DNA of 64,000 nucleotides from Methylobacterium brachiatum (GTDB taxonomy: Bacteria; Pseudomonadota; Alphaproteobacteria; Rhizobiales; Beijerinckiaceae), in assembly GCF_020523825.1 (NCBI RefSeq), contig NZ_JAJALK010000006.1, positions 124,001 through 188,000 on the forward strand, given 5' to 3'. The translations under genes and the position numbers were made by a program. This document shows, in pieces, positions 29,640 to 38,355 of this stretch (the first letter of the stretch is position 1; each line of letters begins with the position of its first letter). A model generated the notes under the pieces. The model saw only the letters and a program-made list of their open reading frames with translations, was not told the origin of the DNA and ran no database searches.

Positions 29640-31448
29640 TCAGGGGGCGGTCGCGCCCCGCATCGGTGCCGAGGCCAGCCGCTCGAAGCTCCAGCGCACC
29701 TCGACGTCGTCGGACACGCGCAGGTGCAGCACGATCTGGTCGGTGCGGCGCGGCCCGGTGAGGCCGGAGAAATACACGCTCTCCTCGATGGCGATCTCGG
29801 CGCCCGAAGCCCGGAACACCCAGATCTCGCCGAGGGCCGAGGCCAGTTCGAGCCCCTCGGGCACCCCGCGCACCGCGATGCCGGGATGCAGGTGGAAACG
29901 AATCGCCACGTCGTGGCCGCGCAGCCGGCCCTTGCCCTGGCGCAGGAAAGCGTCCCGGCCCTCGAGCCGGGCCTCGGCGGGGAAGAGCTGCCAGCGCCGC
30001 TCGTGCACGATGCCGAATTCCGGCGCGTAGCCGTCGTGCCTTGCGGCCAGCACGGTGCTGTCGGCCTCCTCGACCCGCTCGGCCGCCACCGCGGCAGGGC
30101 CGCGCAGGACCACGGCGCCGCGCCGGCGGATCAACCACTCGGCGACCACGCGCTCGCCCCACCAGCCCGTGGCGGTGAGGAACCGGCAGGACGAGGAATC
30201 GGCGACGCTGGCGGTCGAATGGGCCGGCGTGGATCGGGCGAGGAGGCGCAGGTCCGGCCCGGAGGCCGGCAGGCCGCAATTGACCACGATGCGCTGCGGC
30301 CCGCTCGACATCTCGAAGGCGAGGCACCCCGCCCCGGCATTGAGCGAGTAGGGCAGCGGCGGGCTCTTACCGACATCGGCGACCACGATGACCCGGCCGC
30401 CCTCCAGGCGCTCGTAGCCGGAATTGGGCGCGTGCATCATCGGCCGGGCGAGCGCGCCATCATAGACCAGGAGCGTGGCGAGATGGTCCGCGTCGGTGGC
30501 GCCCATGCCGTTGAAATGGCTGAGCGACGCGTCCGGGTGGCGCAGCAGCCGCAGCAGAGGCAGCATCCGGTCCACCGCCCGCAGCAGGGCGGCCGGCGGC
30601 TCGACGCTGCGGCTGAGATAGCTCTGGCGCAGGGGCAGCAGGTCGAGCAGCAACTCCATGGCGAAGCGCGGGTCGCGGGAGCGGTGGCCGCCATCCGTGA
30701 GGATCTGGCGGTCGAGCTCGCGCGACAGGATCCGGGTCGCCCGGCGCAGGATCGGCTGGATGCCGTCGCAGCACAGGCCGGCATAGCAGAGCGCCACGGC
30801 GGCGTTCAGGCGCCATTGCGGCGGCACGCCCCGCCGGAGGTCGCGCTCCAGCTGCTGGGCGTTGCGGGCGATCGCCTTCAGGAAGTTCTGGTAGAAGGTG
30901 TGGTCGGCCCCCTCGAGCACGAGGGGCGACTGGCACAGGAACGAGATCAGCCGCCGGGCCGCCACCGGGGTGTGGCGGGCCAGGGCTGGGTCGCCCCGGC
31001 CGGCGATGAAATCCGCCACGAAGGCCCGGGCATTGGCGCGGGCGAGCGCGGTGTCGGCCGCCCGCAGGTGGCGGAGCCAGCCGAAGCCGTAGAGCTCATC
31101 GGCCCATTCCGGCGAGGGCGCCGCGTAGTCGAAGGGCGAGCCGCCGCTCGCCGCGAGCGACCGGCCGGCGAAGACGAACATGCCGGCATAGATGTCGTCG
31201 GCGAAGGTGGCGTCGGAGGTGCGCAGGTCCTGCGGGGCGATCACCAGCCCGGTGACGCGCATCCGCGCCAGGATGTCGGGCGAGGCCGTGAGGCTGGCGC
31301 CGACAGCACGAAGGGTCCGCGCGGTCTCGCGCGCCACGAGCCGATAGAAGCGCCAGCGGTCAGGCCCCCAAGCCACGCGATCTCCGAGCCAAGCGATCTC
31401 ACCAGGCCCCAAGGGCCCGAGCCCTCGGATACGAGGATCGGCTGGCAC
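29640..31448 (-). CDS. Heparinase II/III family protein
   Basis: 602 residues. The N-terminal half is an all-helical toroid-like domain ([60 protein letters not shown]); the C-terminal half is beta-rich ([35 protein letters not shown]). This matches the heparinase II/III family, whose members cleave acidic polysaccharides. No signal peptide is evident, unlike secreted lyases, so a role in cell-envelope or exopolysaccharide turnover is only a guess. The start is GTG 31448. It sits upstream of purH, as in many Rhizobiales. There the rRNA methyltransferase gene rsmB usually comes first, but here the next gene upstream is znuA. Confidence 0.88.
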   Translation of the reverse strand: MPADPRIRGLGPLGPGEIAWLGDRVAWGPDRWRFYRLVARETARTLRAVGASLTASPDILARMRVTGLVIAPQDLRTSDATFADDIYAGMFVFAGRSLAASGGSPFDYAAPSPEWADELYGFGWLRHLRAADTALARANARAFVADFIAGRGDPALARHTPVAARRLISFLCQSPLVLEGADHTFYQNFLKAIARNAQQLERDLRRGVPPQWRLNAAVALCYAGLCCDGIQPILRRATRILSRELDRQILTDGGHRSRDPRFAMELLLDLLPLRQSYLSRSVEPPAALLRAVDRMLPLLRLLRHPDASLSHFNGMGATDADHLATLLVYDGALARPMMHAPNSGYERLEGGRVIVVADVGKSPPLPYSLNAGAGCLAFEMSSGPQRIVVNCGLPASGPDLRLLARSTPAHSTASVADSSSCRFLTATGWWGERVVAEWLIRRRGAVVLRGPAAVAAERVEEADSTVLAARHDGYAPEFGIVHERRWQLFPAEARLEGRDAFLRQGKGRLRGHDVAIRFHLHPGIAVRGVPEGLELASALGEIWVFRASGAEIAIEESVYFSGLTGPRRTDQIVLHLRVSDDVEVRWSFERLASAPMRGATAP

Positions 31449-31601
31449 CCGTTTCGTTTCAGGGTAGAGGCGGCCTCTTAACCGGCGGTTTACGCTATGT
31501 CATTCCCGCGGCGGGAAAGAATGCGGGATCATGCACGCTGCGGTTGTGTCGCTCCGGCAGCGCGTCCGTAGGTTCGGCTCCCGAAATCGGGGGTCGGCCG
31601 C

Positions 31602-32540
31602 TCAGCCCGGGGTCAGGGCCGCGTCGAACGCCCGCAGGTTCGAGCGCATCATGTCCAGATAGGTCGCCGCCGGCCCGTCCGGCCCGGACAGGGCGTCGGA
31701 ATAGATCCTGCCGCCGATCCGCGCGCCGCCCTCGCGGGCGATCTGCTCCATCTGGCGCGGGTCGCTGATGTTCTCGAGGAACACCGCCGGCACCTTCTCC
31801 CGGCGGATCTGCCGGATGATCGCCGCGATGTCCCGCGGGCTCGCCTCGCTCTCGGTGGACACGCCCTGGGGCGCGATGAAGCGCAGCCCGTAGGCGTCGG
31901 CGAAGTAGCCGAACGCGTCGTGGGTGGTGATGATCCGGCGGTTCTCCGGGGGAATCTTCTCCACCGCCCGGCGCACCGCCTGGTCGAGCTCGTCGAGCTG
32001 CGCCGTGTAGGCCTCGGCCGCGGCCCGGTAGGCCTCCGCATGGGCTGGATCGACCTTAGCCAGGCCGTCGCGGATGTTGGCGACGTAGATCCGCACGTTG
32101 GCGACGCTCTGCCAGGCATGCGGATCGACCGCGTGGTGGTCGTGGTCGTGACCGCCGTCGGCATGGGCGTGCTCGTGCACGGCGGCGATGGTCTTCACCC
32201 CCGTGGAGGCGACGACGACCGGCGCGCGGGTGCCCGAGGCCCGGATCAGCCGGTCGAGCCATCCTTCGAGCCCCAACCCGTTGACGACCACGATGTCGGC
32301 CGTCGCGAGCTTCTTGGCGTCGGCCGGGGACGGGCTGAAGCCGTGCGCGTCGGAATCGGGGCCGACCAGGTTCGTCACCGCCACGTGCGGGCCGCCGACG
32401 ACACGCACAAGATCGCCGAGGATCGAGAAACTCGCCACCGCGCGGATTTTCTCGGCGTCCGGGGCCGCCCGGCTCGGAAGAGAGAAGCCGAGCCCCAGGA
32501 TGAGCCCCACCAGCCACGCCAACCGAACCGTCCCGCGCAC
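31602..32540 (-). CDS. znuA: Zinc-type metal ABC transporter binding protein
   Basis: 312 residues, periplasmic cluster 9 metal-binding protein. GTG 32540 has GGAGGA just upstream and starts a signal peptide ending PSRAA-PDAEK. The central His-rich loop (about residues 122-136, HEHAHADGGHDHDHH) marks a zinc rather than manganese carrier. Predicted ligands lie in DAHGFSPSP, DPHAW (H141) and TTHDAFGYFADAYG. It captures Zn2+ for a ZnuBC membrane complex. No znuB or znuC lies beside it, so it is an orphan here. A 17-base palindrome resembling a Zur operator lies 40 bases upstream of the start, in the shared divergent region with the Spy-like gene. Confidence 0.92.
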   Translation of the reverse strand: MRGTVRLAWLVGLILGLGFSLPSRAAPDAEKIRAVASFSILGDLVRVVGGPHVAVTNLVGPDSDAHGFSPSPADAKKLATADIVVVNGLGLEGWLDRLIRASGTRAPVVVASTGVKTIAAVHEHAHADGGHDHDHHAVDPHAWQSVANVRIYVANIRDGLAKVDPAHAEAYRAAAEAYTAQLDELDQAVRRAVEKIPPENRRIITTHDAFGYFADAYGLRFIAPQGVSTESEASPRDIAAIIRQIRREKVPAVFLENISDPRQMEQIAREGGARIGGRIYSDALSGPDGPAATYLDMMRSNLRAFDAALTPG

Positions 32541-32579
32541 GTCCTGTCCTCCCAATCCACCGGGGTCACGGAGCCTGTA

Positions 32580-32596
32580 ATGTAACAATGTTACAT
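32580..32596. promoter_or_regulatory. Zur-like operator between znuA and the Spy-like gene
   Basis: A perfect inverted repeat, ATGTAACA-A-TGTTACAT, is flanked by further AT-rich bases (TGTA before, ACA after). It is the only AT-rich block in this region and lies 40 bases from the znuA start and 93 from the Spy-like start. AT-rich palindromes of this size with GTnAC-type arms are typical of Zur boxes upstream of znuA in alphaproteobacteria. The assignment to Zur is inference from position and shape. Confidence 0.65.
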
Positions 32597-32688
32597 ACAC
32601 AAGCGGGATACACGGCCGGCGCCTGATGCGCGCTGTGGGTCGCTGCCGGGTCATCGCCGCGGCGACCGAGCGTGAGATGGAGCATGCC

Positions 32689-33210
32689 ATGTCCGGACGT
32701 TTGAGAGCCGCCCTTCTCGTCACCGGTGCCCTCGGCCTGGGCCTCGTCGGAGCGGCCGCGGCGCATGACCGTGGCTCCGACGGTGTCCGGGACCACGGGC
32801 GTTGGAGCGCGCTGACCCCGGAGGATCGGGCCGCCTTCGCGGATGCCCGCATCGCCGGGCTCCATGCCGGCCTGAAGCTCAATGCCGACCAGGAGAAGCT
32901 GTGGCCGCCGGTCGAGGCCGCGCTGCGCGACATGGTCAAGCTGCGCCAGCAGCGCCGCGCGGCGATGCGCGACCGCCCGAAGATGTCCGACGACGCGCCG
33001 GCCGCCCTGCGGGCGATGGCCGATGCCGCCTCCGCCCGGGGCGAGGCCCTGCGCAAGCTCGCCGACGCCGCCCAGCCGCTCTACGCGAGCCTCGACGAGG
33101 GCCAGAAGCGGCGCGCCATGATCCTGGCCCGCCCGATGGGCGGCCATCGCCACGGCGGCTGGCATCGCCATCGCGACGACGAGCGCGGCCCCGGCGGCGA
33201 CGACCGCTGA
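32689..33210 (+). CDS. Spy/CpxP/ZraP-like periplasmic protein with His-rich tail
   Basis: 173 residues. ATG 32689 starts a signal peptide (cleavage near GAAAA-HDRG, about residue 25). The mature protein is helical with LTxxQ-type elements: LTPEDRAAF at 42-50 and KLNADQEKLWPPVEAALRDM at 63-82. The C-terminus is His/Arg-rich (GGHRHGGWHRHRDDERG), suggesting metal binding as in ZraP. Proteins of this family act as periplasmic chaperones or metal-stress factors. It is transcribed divergently from znuA across the Zur-like palindrome, which supports a link to zinc. An in-frame ATG at 32677 would extend the N-terminus by four residues. Confidence 0.82.
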   Translation: MSGRLRAALLVTGALGLGLVGAAAAHDRGSDGVRDHGRWSALTPEDRAAFADARIAGLHAGLKLNADQEKLWPPVEAALRDMVKLRQQRRAAMRDRPKMSDDAPAALRAMADAASARGEALRKLADAAQPLYASLDEGQKRRAMILARPMGGHRHGGWHRHRDDERGPGGDDR

Positions 33211-33233
33211 ACGCCGCCGACGGCAAAAAACTT

Positions 33234-33276
33234 GATCCGCAGCGGCGGCGGCTGCAAACCGCTGCCGCCGCGGATC
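33234..33276 (+). terminator. Hairpin after the Spy-like gene
   Basis: Eighteen-base arms starting GATCCGCAGCGG (33234) and ending GCGGATC (33276) pair with about two mismatches around CTGCAAA. A run of six A precedes it and only a weak T-stretch follows, so termination is plausible but not certain. Confidence 0.45.
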
Positions 33277-33319
33277 TTGCCTCAGGGAGCCCGGTGACAG
33301 GACCGAACCGGTAAGCTCC

Positions 33320-35080
33320 ATGGCGCGCCTCCCCGGCGACACCTTCCCCCTCCTCGTCCGCCTGTGGCGCACCTGGCTCTATCCCCACCGCGCGACGCTC
33401 GCCGTGGTGCTGGTGCTGATCGCCCTGGTGGGCGGCTCGACCGGGCTGTACCCGGCGCTGATCAAGGCCGCCTTCGACGCCTTCGACCGCAAGGATGCGG
33501 CGGCCATCGCCTACGGGCCGCTGGTGGTGATCGTAGTCACGGCTTTGCGCGGCTTCTCGCTGTTCGGGCAGACGGTGCTGACCAACCGGGTCGTCACCCG
33601 GGTCGAGGCCGACATGCAGGCGGCGCTCTACAGCCACCTGATCGAATCCGACCTGGCGCAGCTCGGCCGCGAGAGCCCGGCGGCGCTGACCCAGCGCTTC
33701 ACCACCGATTTCGCCTTCATCAAGGAGGCGCTGACCCGCATCTCCACGGTGCTGCTGCGCGACATCGCCATGCTGATCGGGCTGGTCGCGGCCTTGATCT
33801 GGATGGATCCGGTCCTGACCCTGGTCGCCGGCCTGACGGTGCCGTTCGTGGCCGGGCCGATCGGGCGGATCGGCAAGAAGCTCCGGCGGGTCTCGACCAC
33901 CACGCAGGAGCAGATGGGCGCCACCGCCAGCCTGATCTCCGAGAGCCTGCAGGGCGCCCGGGTCGCCAAGACCTACGCCATGGAGGGCTACCTCAAGGGC
34001 CGGGCGGTGCAGGCGCTCAATGAGGTGCGCCGCCTCAAGATGAAGGCCGCCAACGCCCGCGGGCGCCTCGACCCGCTGCTGGAGGTGGGCGGCGGCATCG
34101 CGGTGGCGGGCGTGCTGGTGCTGGTCGGGCAGCGGGTGCTGGCCGGCGAGCGGACGGTGGGCGATTTCACCGGCTACGTGGCGGCCCTGCTGCTCGCCGC
34201 GCAGCCCGCCCGGGCCTTGGGCAACCTCAACGCCATCCTGCAGGAGGCGGCGGCGGCGTTGCGGCGCTATTTCGACGTGATGGACGAGGCGCCCCAGATC
34301 CGCGAGGCGCCCGATGCGGCGCCGCTCGTCGTCACCGCCGGGGAGATCCGGTTTGAGAGCGTGCAGTTCCGCTACCGCCCGGACGCGCCGGCGCTCGAGG
34401 GGATCGACCTCACGGTTCCAGCCGGCGCCGCCACCGCGCTGGTCGGGCGCTCGGGCTCCGGGAAGTCCTCGCTGCTCAATCTCGTGCCGCGGCTCTACGA
34501 CGTCACCGTCGGCCGGGTGACCATCGACGGGCAGGACGTGCGCGCCGTGACCCTGGCCTCGCTCCGCGCCGCCGTCGCGGTGGTCTCGCAGGAGGTGGTG
34601 CTGTTCGACGACACCATCGCGGCCAATATCGGCTTCGGGCGACCTGGGGCGAGCCGGGCCGAGATCGAAGCGGCCGCCCGCGCCGCCGCCGCCCACGACT
34701 TCGTGACCGCCCTGCCGGAGGGCTACGCGTTCCGCGTCGGCCCCTCCGGCAACCGCCTTTCCGGCGGCGAGCGCCAGCGTGTCGCCCTGGCCCGGGCCTT
34801 CCTGAAGGACGCGCCGATCCTGCTCCTCGACGAGGCGACCTCGGCGCTCGATTCGGAATCCGAGCGCCTGGTCCAGGAGGCGCTGACCCGTCTGATGCGC
34901 GGCCGTACCACCCTGGTGATCGCCCACCGCCTCTCGACGGTGCGGGAGGCCGACCGGATCGCCGTGATGGAGGCCGGCCGCGTCATTGAGACCGGTCGCC
35001 ACGACGACCTGATTGCGGCCGGGGGCGCCTATGCCCGTCTGCACCGGATGCAATTGTCGGAGCCGGCGCCCGCTGCGTGA
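33320..35080 (+). CDS. ABC exporter with fused membrane and ATPase domains (MsbA-like)
   Basis: 586 residues, a half-transporter that should work as a homodimer in the inner membrane. The N-terminal domain has six membrane segments (first at YPHRATLAVVLVLIALVGGS); the ATPase domain has Walker A GRSGSGKSS, signature RLSGGERQRVALARAFLKDA, Walker B ILLLDEATSALD and the H-loop in VIAHRLSTV. It resembles MsbA-type lipid or drug exporters; the substrate cannot be assigned. Between the domains, FESVQFRYRPDAPALEGIDL is the usual ATPase-domain opening. Start ATG 33320. The downstream aminotransferase begins 102 bases later and is probably independent. Confidence 0.93.
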   Translation: MARLPGDTFPLLVRLWRTWLYPHRATLAVVLVLIALVGGSTGLYPALIKAAFDAFDRKDAAAIAYGPLVVIVVTALRGFSLFGQTVLTNRVVTRVEADMQAALYSHLIESDLAQLGRESPAALTQRFTTDFAFIKEALTRISTVLLRDIAMLIGLVAALIWMDPVLTLVAGLTVPFVAGPIGRIGKKLRRVSTTTQEQMGATASLISESLQGARVAKTYAMEGYLKGRAVQALNEVRRLKMKAANARGRLDPLLEVGGGIAVAGVLVLVGQRVLAGERTVGDFTGYVAALLLAAQPARALGNLNAILQEAAAALRRYFDVMDEAPQIREAPDAAPLVVTAGEIRFESVQFRYRPDAPALEGIDLTVPAGAATALVGRSGSGKSSLLNLVPRLYDVTVGRVTIDGQDVRAVTLASLRAAVAVVSQEVVLFDDTIAANIGFGRPGASRAEIEAAARAAAAHDFVTALPEGYAFRVGPSGNRLSGGERQRVALARAFLKDAPILLLDEATSALDSESERLVQEALTRLMRGRTTLVIAHRLSTVREADRIAVMEAGRVIETGRHDDLIAAGGAYARLHRMQLSEPAPAA

Positions 35081-35182
35081 GCCGACCTGCTATCGCGCCG
35101 CCGGCACGGCAAATCCGGCGCATGAGTCATGCGCGCGCTCCGTAGATTCGTCCGCCGGAGCGCGGCATAAGGGCTTGAGTCT

Positions 35183-36286
35183 ATGAGGACCCCACCCGTG
35201 AGCGACCTGACGTTCGAGACCCACGCCCATCCCGCCCGCCGGACCAGCGCCGAGCGGGCTGCCCTGATGGAGAATCCGGGCTTCGGCAAGGTGTTCACCG
35301 ACCACATGGTCGTAGCCCGGTACTCGGCCGGTCGCGGCTGGCACGATGCGCGGATCCAGGCGCGCGAGGCGATCCCGCTCGATCCGGCCGCCGCAGTGCT
35401 GCACTACGCGCAGGAGATCTTCGAGGGCCTGAAGGCCTACCGCACCGCCGATGGCGGGGCCGCCCTGTTCCGCGCCGACGCCAATGCCCGCCGCTTCCGC
35501 CAATCGGCCGAGCGCATGGCGATGGCGCCGTTCCCCGAGGAAGCGTTCGTCGAGGCGATGCACAAGCTGGTGCAGATCGACCGCGACTGGATCCCCGACA
35601 CGCCCGACGGCAGCCTGTACCTGCGGCCGTTCATGATCGCCAACGAGGCGTTCCTGGGGGTGAAGCCGGCCTCGGAATACCTGTTCGTCACCATCGCCTC
35701 GGCGGTGGGCTCCTACTTCAAGGACCCGACCGGCACGGTCACGGTCTGGATCTCGGAGCATTTCACCCGCGCCGCGCCGGGCGGCACCGGGGCGGCCAAG
35801 TGCGGCGGCAATTACGCCGCGAGCCTCGCCGCGCAGGCCGAGGCCGCGCGCCAGGGCTGCGAGCAGGTGGTGTTCCTCGACGCGGCCGAGCGCCGCTACA
35901 TTGAGGAGCTCGGCGGCATGAACGTGTTCTTCGTGTTCGCCGACGGCACGCTCCAGACGCCGCCGCTCTCCGACAGCATCCTGCCCGGCATCACCCGCGA
36001 CTCGGTGATCACCCTGGCCCGCGAGGCGGGGCTCACCGTCAAGGAGGAGCCCTACACGGTCGACGCCTGGCGGGCCGACGTCCGCGCCGGCCGCCTCACC
36101 GAGGCCTTCGCCTGCGGTACCGCCGCGGTGATCACGCCGATCGGCACCGTGAAGGGCCGCGAGGACAACTTCACCATCGGCGACGCGGTGGCCGGACCGG
36201 TGGCCCGCCGGCTGCGGGGCATGTTGGTCGATATCCAGCGCGGCACGACCCAGGATTCGCACGGCTGGTTCCAGAAGGTCTTTTAG
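35183..36286 (+). CDS. ilvE: Branched-chain amino acid aminotransferase
   Basis: 367 residues, fold-type IV PLP enzyme of the longer (BCAT type II) class. It interconverts Leu, Ile or Val and their 2-keto acids using glutamate/2-oxoglutarate in the cytoplasm. The PLP lysine is K206 in GTGAAKCGGNYAASL. Other landmarks are HYAQEIFEGLKAYRTADGG, LYLRPFMIANEAFLGV, EELGGMNVFFVF and EAFACGTAAVITPIG. ATG 35183 is used; GTG 35198 with AGGA upstream is a near-equal alternative. It is followed by a paired hairpin element and has no biosynthetic neighbours. Confidence 0.95.
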   Translation: MRTPPVSDLTFETHAHPARRTSAERAALMENPGFGKVFTDHMVVARYSAGRGWHDARIQAREAIPLDPAAAVLHYAQEIFEGLKAYRTADGGAALFRADANARRFRQSAERMAMAPFPEEAFVEAMHKLVQIDRDWIPDTPDGSLYLRPFMIANEAFLGVKPASEYLFVTIASAVGSYFKDPTGTVTVWISEHFTRAAPGGTGAAKCGGNYAASLAAQAEAARQGCEQVVFLDAAERRYIEELGGMNVFFVFADGTLQTPPLSDSILPGITRDSVITLAREAGLTVKEEPYTVDAWRADVRAGRLTEAFACGTAAVITPIGTVKGREDNFTIGDAVAGPVARRLRGMLVDIQRGTTQDSHGWFQKVF

Positions 36287-36385
36287 GGCATCGTCCGGAC
36301 AGACACTGTCCGGCACCCGAAAACAGACGATGCCCCACCAAAACCTGAGGGCATCGTCCTGGATCCGATCTTCAGGACGATGCCC
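36286..36385. repeat. Two tandem hairpins sharing GGGCATCGTC arms
   Basis: Hairpin 1: GGGCATCGTC (36286-36295) pairs with GACGATGCCC (36326-36335), with an inner CCGGACA/TGTCCGG pair. Hairpin 2: GGGCATCGTCCTG (36349-36361) pairs perfectly with CAGGACGATGCCC (36373-36385). The first starts at the ilvE stop codon and may end its transcript. The second reaches into the annotated start of the next gene. Both belong to one repeat family. Confidence 0.8.
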
Positions 36386-38203
36386 GAGGCTCTTGCGCCC
36401 CGCCCGGGCGCATCCGTGACCGGACCGGCCGCCGCTCCCCCGGTCGCCGGGCCTTGGAATCCCGGCGTCCAGTCGGACCTGCCGGCCGCCTTCGCCCCGC
36501 TGATCACCGTCTATCGCCCCGAGCACGTCGAGACGCCGCTGCGCGACGCCCTCGAGATGAGCGACCTGTGCGGCCTGCCGGCCCGCCAGCTCACCCGGAT
36601 CCGGCCCTGGCGCCTGGTGGTCCACGAGGTGCTGATCCGGGTCATGTCCGACCTGTCGGTGCCGGTGGGCGCGGTCTATGCGGATCTCGGCGTCAATTTC
36701 CGGTCGATCGTCGCCGCCATCCTGCGCGAGGGCATCGAGCCCCGGCTCGGTGAGGTCGAGGCAGCCCTGGCGGCGCTCCGCGCCGAGGCCGACGCCGTGC
36801 TCCGGCGCGAGATCGCCGCGATCCTCGACGACCCGCCGCCCCCGGCAGCCCCGGAGCCCGGCTGGCTCGACCGGCTGCTCGGGCGTCGCCCGCCACCGCC
36901 GAGCCCGCCGCCCCGGCAGGATCCCGCGACCCGGGCGCTGAACCACCTCGAGGCCTGGCAAGGCCGGGCGCTGCAGGCCGGCGACGGCCTGGAGATCGCC
37001 GCCTGCGAGGCCCTGCGCGGCGTCGTCTCCGGGATCCTCGCGCGGCAGAACACGCTGATCCGCGATCCCGCCCTGTTGCGCGGCATCGCCGGGACCCTGG
37101 TCTCGAACGGCTACGGCAGCCGCCGCATCGGCGAGCTGATCGAGCCCTGGATCGCCGCCGTGGTCGAGGCCCGCGGCTATCGGCGTCTCGCGCCGCAAGC
37201 CCATCCGGTGGTGATGAACGTCAAGGGTGCCTCGGCGTCCGGCAAGAGCACGATCCGGCCCTACCAGCTCGGGCTGGCCCGGCGGCTCGGGATGGCCTGG
37301 TCCGACTTCGCGGTGATCACCCCGGACGTCTGGCGCAAGTTTTTGCTCGACTACGACAGCCTCGGCCCGGCGACCCGGTATGCCGGCACGCTCACGGGCT
37401 ACGAGGTCGAGATGATCGACATGAAGCTCGACCGCTACGTCACCCGCAAGGCGGCCGAGCGGCGGATCTCGAACCTGCTGATCGACCGGTTCCGGTTCGA
37501 CAGCTTCCAGGCCGAGGCCGGCTCGGATGGCGGCGGCCAGTTGCTCACCCGGTTCGGCGAGCGGGTCTACATGCAGTTCATGGTGACGCCGCCGGCCGAC
37601 ACGGTGGAGCGCGCCTACAAGCGCGGCGAGCAGTTCGGCCGGTTCAAGGCGGTCGAAGACCTGCTGGCCCACAATGTCGAGGCCTATACCGGCATGCCGC
37701 GCCTGTTCTTCAACTGGGCGCTCGCCCGGGACAAGCAGGTGGTCTGCGAGTTCCTGGACAACAGCGTCCCGCAGGGGGAGCGCCCGCGCACCATCGCGTT
37801 CGGGGCCGGCGGGGTCCTCAACATCCTCGACGTGAAGGGGCTGATCGACATAGATCGGTTTCGCAAGGTCGACATCTTCGCCCACGGGCCCGACGAAGTC
37901 TTTCGCGGGGTCGACCTCGCGGCGGCGGCCAACACCAGCTTTCTGCGCGACTGCCTTCGCCGGATGGACGCGGTCCGGTTCGCCCGGGCCGAGACCGGCC
38001 GCGTTTTCGTCCGCCTCGATCGCGGGCGCGTCACCGGCCTCGATCGCGGGGTCCTGTCGGAGGTGGCGGATGATCCCGATTGGGAGGCGGCCCGCGCGGT
38101 GATCGGCATCTCCGAGGATGCCGCCGGGATACCGGAGATCGATGAGACGCTTGTCCCGGCGGACGAGCCGACGCTGGGCAGCTGGGGACCCAGCGCGACC
38201 TGA
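36380..38203 (+). CDS. P-loop protein of unknown function, kinase-like
   Basis: 607 residues in three parts. An N-terminal helical region (about 45-155) is broken by a Pro-rich hinge (residues about 150-185). A second helical region follows. A P-loop domain has Walker A GASASGKST at 283-291, then VITPDVWRKFLLDYDSLGPA and YEVEMIDMKLDRYVTRKAAE. That layout resembles zeta-toxin/Zeta-like kinases, which phosphorylate small molecules, but I cannot match a family. The C-terminal part has LDVKGLIDIDRFRKVDIFAH. No membrane segment or signal peptide. ATG 36380 overlaps a hairpin arm and has no well-spaced ribosome site; GTG 36416 is an alternative. There is no antitoxin-like neighbour. Confidence 0.75.
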   Translation: MPEALAPRPGASVTGPAAAPPVAGPWNPGVQSDLPAAFAPLITVYRPEHVETPLRDALEMSDLCGLPARQLTRIRPWRLVVHEVLIRVMSDLSVPVGAVYADLGVNFRSIVAAILREGIEPRLGEVEAALAALRAEADAVLRREIAAILDDPPPPAAPEPGWLDRLLGRRPPPPSPPPRQDPATRALNHLEAWQGRALQAGDGLEIAACEALRGVVSGILARQNTLIRDPALLRGIAGTLVSNGYGSRRIGELIEPWIAAVVEARGYRRLAPQAHPVVMNVKGASASGKSTIRPYQLGLARRLGMAWSDFAVITPDVWRKFLLDYDSLGPATRYAGTLTGYEVEMIDMKLDRYVTRKAAERRISNLLIDRFRFDSFQAEAGSDGGGQLLTRFGERVYMQFMVTPPADTVERAYKRGEQFGRFKAVEDLLAHNVEAYTGMPRLFFNWALARDKQVVCEFLDNSVPQGERPRTIAFGAGGVLNILDVKGLIDIDRFRKVDIFAHGPDEVFRGVDLAAAANTSFLRDCLRRMDAVRFARAETGRVFVRLDRGRVTGLDRGVLSEVADDPDWEAARAVIGISEDAAGIPEIDETLVPADEPTLGSWGPSAT

Positions 38204-38259
38204 CCGGCAGACGGAACAATATTTCCGAGACTGACAGCGAACCGCCGCCGTATCGGTCT

Positions 38260-38299
38260 GGTATATTGCATGCCTGAGCCGAATATGCATGATTGAGCC
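38260..38299 (+). promoter_or_regulatory. Candidate regulator sites upstream of oxlT
   Basis: Two near-identical direct repeats, TGCATGCCTGAGCC (38267-38280) and TGCATGATTGAGCC (38286-38299), are 19 bases apart and match at 12 of 14 positions. A GGTATATTGCATGCC stretch (38260-38274) matches 12 of 15 bases with the left part of the palindrome upstream of the PAS-frc genes (46748). This lies 57-96 bases before the oxlT start, where an activator or repressor could bind. Confidence 0.4.
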
Positions 38300-38355
38300 T
38301 GCACGAGACAGACGCGCCAGCTCAAGGACGCGCTGCCCACCAGAGAGGCTCAGGG

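Noticed and set aside
31503..31517. TTCCCGC-G-GCGGGAA palindrome upstream of the heparinase gene
   Set aside because: Short and entirely GC-driven, with no known matching operator and no nearby support.
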